In this document: positions 61,749 through 64,000 of the stretch, piece after piece
How the letters are laid out: the number at the start of each line of letters is the position of its first letter
How positions within the stretch are numbered: position 1 is the first letter of the stretch
NCBI RefSeq assembly: GCF_024699925.1
Contig: NZ_JAJOMX010000001.1
Coordinates: 3,138,001-3,202,000 of the forward strand
Direction: 5' to 3'
Source of the DNA: Mesorhizobium sp. J428
Lineage (GTDB): Bacteria > Pseudomonadota > Alphaproteobacteria > Rhizobiales > Rhizobiaceae
DNA length: 64,000 bases
Notes under the pieces: model-generated
Seen by the model: the letters and a program-made list of their open reading frames with translations, nothing else
What the model was told of the DNA's origin: nothing
Databases searched by the model: none
Translations under genes and position numbers: made by a program

Positions 61749-61912
61749 GCGAGGTCGCTCCGCTTCAGGATCCAGCCGTCGACCTCGACAATGTCGTCAT
61801 GTTGGGTCGGGCGGATATACTTGAAGAGGGCGATGGCGGGCAGGGCGAAGAGAAGCGCCTTGAGGATGCCGCGGCGGCTGGTCTTGGGCAGGGGTGACTC
61901 GGATCGTGTCAT
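61745..61912 (-). CDS. Tiny Tat-signal-like partner of the GMC oxidoreductase
   Basis: The 55-residue protein reads MTRSESPLPKTSRRGILKAL then LFALPAIALFKYIRPTQHDD, with SRRGILKALLFALPAIALF resembling a twin-arginine signal or anchor. It ends IVEVDGWILKRSDLA. It overlaps the flavoprotein ATG by four bases. It may be a carrier peptide or membrane anchor for Tat export of the flavoprotein, like small subunits of some sugar dehydrogenases. A longer in-frame start at 61978 is less likely. Confidence 0.6.
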   Translation of the reverse strand: MTRSESPLPKTSRRGILKALLFALPAIALFKYIRPTQHDDIVEVDGWILKRSDLA

Positions 61913-62098
61913 CGTTGCGGTCCCGGGTTGATACATTCGGTGCTGCCGGTTCAATTCGGCACGCCTGCATCTGCTCAAGCCAGAAGCGTGCCACTGCTGG
62001 TTGGCTATCGGGCTTCCGGGCCATTCACGCCCGGCATGGTTTTCAAATCCTTACCGGAGCCATGCGCCCGGAAAATCTTTCGACGGAATGGCTAACCG

Positions 62099-63004
62099 TC
62101 AATCAACGACCAGAAGCAACAGGATTCCGCAGACGATCAAGATACAGCCGATGGTCTCGAAACGGTTGATCTTCTCCTTGAAGAAGAACACCGACGAGGC
62201 AAAGGTAAAGATCATCTCGATCTGCGCCAGCGCCTTGACGATGGCCGCCTGCTGCAGCGTCATCGCCATGAACCAGCCGAACGAGGCGCTCGCGCCGACG
62301 AAGCCGACGAACAGCGACGGCTTCCAGGCGGCCGCGATGCGGGACAGCTCCGCGCGGTCGCGCGCCAGCATCCACAGCGCCATGATGAGCGTCTGGAAGG
62401 AGATCACCACCAGCAGTGTGACAGCGGCCTGCATGGCGAAGGTGGGACCGCCGAGCGACAGCGAGGCCGCCCGGTAGGCGACCGCCGAAATGCCGAAGCA
62501 GGTGCCGGAGGCGAGCCCGATCAGCGCCGTGCGTGAGAAGGTGGTGGTGACGAGGTTGCGCAGGGTGAGCGCTGCGTGCGCGACGGAGATCAGCATCACG
62601 CCGAACACCGACACCGCGATCGCCATCAATGTGCCCGCCGTCACCGTCTCGCCGAGGAAGACGAGGCCGAACAGCGCTGCCTGCGCCGGCTCGGTGCGCG
62701 AATAGGCAGTGCCGACGGCGAAGTTGCGGAACGAGAACAGGTGCACGAGCAGGAATGTCGCGACGATCTGCGTCAGCCCGCCGACGACAACCCAGCCGAG
62801 GAATTCGGCCGAGATCGCCGGAAAGGTATAGCCGCCGGCGCGGTTGAGGATGACGGTGTAGAGGACGGCAAAGGGGAGGCCGAAGCCGAAGCGCACGAAG
62901 GTTGCGCCCGTCGTGCCCATCACACCCTTGAGGTGCTTCTGGCCGACCGAGCGCAGGTTCTGCAGGAACGCAGACGCGATCGTGATGGGTATCCACAGTT
63001 CCAA
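62099..63004 (-). CDS. EamA/DMT family transporter
   Basis: The 301-residue membrane protein has about ten helices in two EamA halves, with FRNFAVGTAYSRTEPAQAAL before the fourth helix pair and the C-terminal EMIFTFASSVFFFKEKINRFE, typical of drug/metabolite exporters. It probably exports a metabolite. It is preceded by a 70-base gap to the GGDEF gene on the same strand. Confidence 0.88.
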   Translation of the reverse strand: MELWIPITIASAFLQNLRSVGQKHLKGVMGTTGATFVRFGFGLPFAVLYTVILNRAGGYTFPAISAEFLGWVVVGGLTQIVATFLLVHLFSFRNFAVGTAYSRTEPAQAALFGLVFLGETVTAGTLMAIAVSVFGVMLISVAHAALTLRNLVTTTFSRTALIGLASGTCFGISAVAYRAASLSLGGPTFAMQAAVTLLVVISFQTLIMALWMLARDRAELSRIAAAWKPSLFVGFVGASASFGWFMAMTLQQAAIVKALAQIEMIFTFASSVFFFKEKINRFETIGCILIVCGILLLLVVD

Positions 63005-63082
63005 GAGAGCCCCCGGGGCGAATGTCCGCCGCGGGTCTTAGTCTCTATCGTGCGAGTCTTGCAATGCGCCTGCGACGCCGCC

Positions 63083-63877
63083 TCATGCCGCCAGCCGCTT
63101 CTCGGTCTCGAACATGACGCGGTTGCGGCCGGCATTCTTGGCCCGGTAGAGTTGGCGGTCGGCCTGTCGCATCAGCTCGCCGATCCTGGCGTCCGGCCAG
63201 CACATCGTGCCGCCGATGCTGATGGTGAGCTGCAGCGTCCGTCCCTGGCTCGGCATGAAGCCGATCGCCTCGACCTCGGCACGTATGCGCTCGGCGGCGT
63301 GTTCCGCTTGGCTGACATCCGTGCCGGAGAGTAAAACCGCGAACTCCTCGCCGCCGATGCGGCCGACGATGTCGGTCTCGCCCGTCGCGCGGCTGATCGC
63401 GGCGGCGATCTCCATCAGGGCGTCGTCGCCGACGAGATGGCCGTAATTGTCGTTGATCCGCTTGAAGTGGTCGGCATCGACGAGCAGCAGCGCGCCGCGG
63501 TTCGACCTGCGCCGGGTGGCCTCCAGCGTGGCGAAGAACGCCTCGCGATTGAGGAAGCCGGTCATCGCGTCGCGTCGCGCCTTCTCGGCCAGCCTGGCGT
63601 TCGCCTGCTCCAGCGCGGCATGGGCGGCGCGAAGCTGGTCGTTGAGCACCTGCAGTCGCTGCTGCTGCCAGTAGGTGAAGGCGCTCGCGGGGAAGGCGAT
63701 GACCAGCGGACACAGGATCGGCAGCCACAGGGACGCGCCGGATATTCCGATGCCCATCCCGGCGACGACCGCCAGCGAGGCGATGATCGACAGCACCGTC
63801 GCCAGCCCTGCCTTGATGAAGATCGAGACCATACTGCGTTCCATGGCGGCGTGATCGCAGATGAGGCTGAAATTCAC
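63083..63877 (-). CDS. Membrane-anchored GGDEF diguanylate cyclase
   Basis: The 264-residue protein has two N-terminal membrane helices (about residues 20-65), a short coiled-coil (LQVLNDQLRAAHAALEQANA) and a GGDEF domain with intact GGEEF, DADHFKRINDNYGH and a final AKNAGRNRV. It should make c-di-GMP. The RxxD inhibitory site five residues before GGEEF is replaced (GETD), so product inhibition is probably absent. The start is a GTG at 63877; an ATG at 63844 would shorten it by 11 residues. Confidence 0.9.
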   Translation of the reverse strand: MNFSLICDHAAMERSMVSIFIKAGLATVLSIIASLAVVAGMGIGISGASLWLPILCPLVIAFPASAFTYWQQQRLQVLNDQLRAAHAALEQANARLAEKARRDAMTGFLNREAFFATLEATRRRSNRGALLLVDADHFKRINDNYGHLVGDDALMEIAAAISRATGETDIVGRIGGEEFAVLLSGTDVSQAEHAAERIRAEVEAIGFMPSQGRTLQLTISIGGTMCWPDARIGELMRQADRQLYRAKNAGRNRVMFETEKRLAA

Positions 63878-63900
63878 GTTCAGTCGATCCGTAAAGTTTT

Positions 63901-63921
63901 AACGATCGTGGATCGATCGTT
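63901..63921. promoter_or_regulatory. Inverted repeat upstream of the GGDEF gene
   Basis: AACGATCG and CGATCGTT form perfect eight-base arms around TGGAT, between the GGDEF gene and a possible rightward gene. It may be an operator for either. Confidence 0.35.
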
Positions 63922-63969
63922 TCCCGATTGCCGCTTTTCGACCGCCATCGCCATGAAGTATGGAGCGGC

Positions 63970-64000
63970 ATGACCAACAGTCCCGCTCCCGCCAGGTTCG
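63970..64000 (+). CDS. Possible start of a rightward gene, cut by the window edge
   Basis: An ATG at 63970 follows GGAGCGGC and opens MTNSPAPARF before the window ends. The ribosome site and divergent position make a gene likely, but ten codons cannot show what it encodes. Confidence 0.35.
   Translation, partial: MTNSPAPARF

Overview
The window is GC-rich, densely coding DNA from an alphaproteobacterium, most likely a Rhizobiales member near Mesorhizobium/Aminobacter. I infer this from gene content, not from a search: complete ccoNOQP and ccoGHIS (fixNOQP/fixGHIS) sets with FNR/FixK-type anaeroboxes, an FnrN-type regulator next to hemN, an L-arabinonate dehydratase very close to the Rhizobium enzyme, and GGGG-stem palindromic intergenic repeats. 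No phage, plasmid, CRISPR, tRNA or rRNA genes were seen.

Layout. 1-1.0 kb: the end of a peptide-type ABC ATPase and a thiolase stump. 1.0-11.7 kb: two FbpABC/AfuABC-like importers around a divergent promoter region. The second is followed by a LacI regulator, an inositol-monophosphatase-family enzyme and a metallophosphoesterase; one of its permeases is frameshifted. 11.9-16.7 kb: an acidic-tailed amphi-Trp protein, a decayed patatin remnant, then a PstS-like protein and a Na/Pi symporter with a candidate Pho box. 17.0-26.3 kb: a YtfQRT-YjfF type furanose importer with its GntR regulator, divergent from GguC/AraD1, L-arabinonate dehydratase and a sugar 1-dehydrogenase. Together these look like uptake plus non-phosphorylative oxidation of L-arabinose or a similar sugar. 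26.3-27.5 kb: palindromic repeat clusters.

27.5-42.2 kb is a microaerobic respiration island. It holds ccoSIHG, an alanine/Na symporter, ccoPQON, a hemerythrin with an N-terminal cysteine cluster, a GIY-YIG protein, DUF2239, a ParD-like/MetAP pair, FnrN and hemN. Three TTGAT-N4-RTCAA boxes lie before ccoG, between ccoN and the hemerythrin gene, and between fnrN and hemN, so one oxygen-sensing circuit probably controls the whole set. A palindromic repeat sits in frame inside ccoI.

42.2-64 kb is mixed. It contains a UvrD-like helicase, a ChaC-like enzyme, a UxaA-family dehydratase with a strong candidate operator, an MFS transporter and a PhyH-family oxygenase. EngB (49.2 kb) and ArgB (59.3 kb), often close neighbours in Rhizobiales, are separated here by about 9.4 kb. 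That interval carries two extracytoplasmic stress circuits: SigK-RskA with fasciclin and a Tat-type MsrB, and an ECF/putative anti-sigma/periplasmic metal-sensor trio. After argB come a GMC-type flavoprotein with a tiny Tat-like partner, an EamA transporter and a diguanylate cyclase. Frameshifts at three places (about 8650, 52600, 56260) are either real lesions or sequence errors and should be checked against reads.
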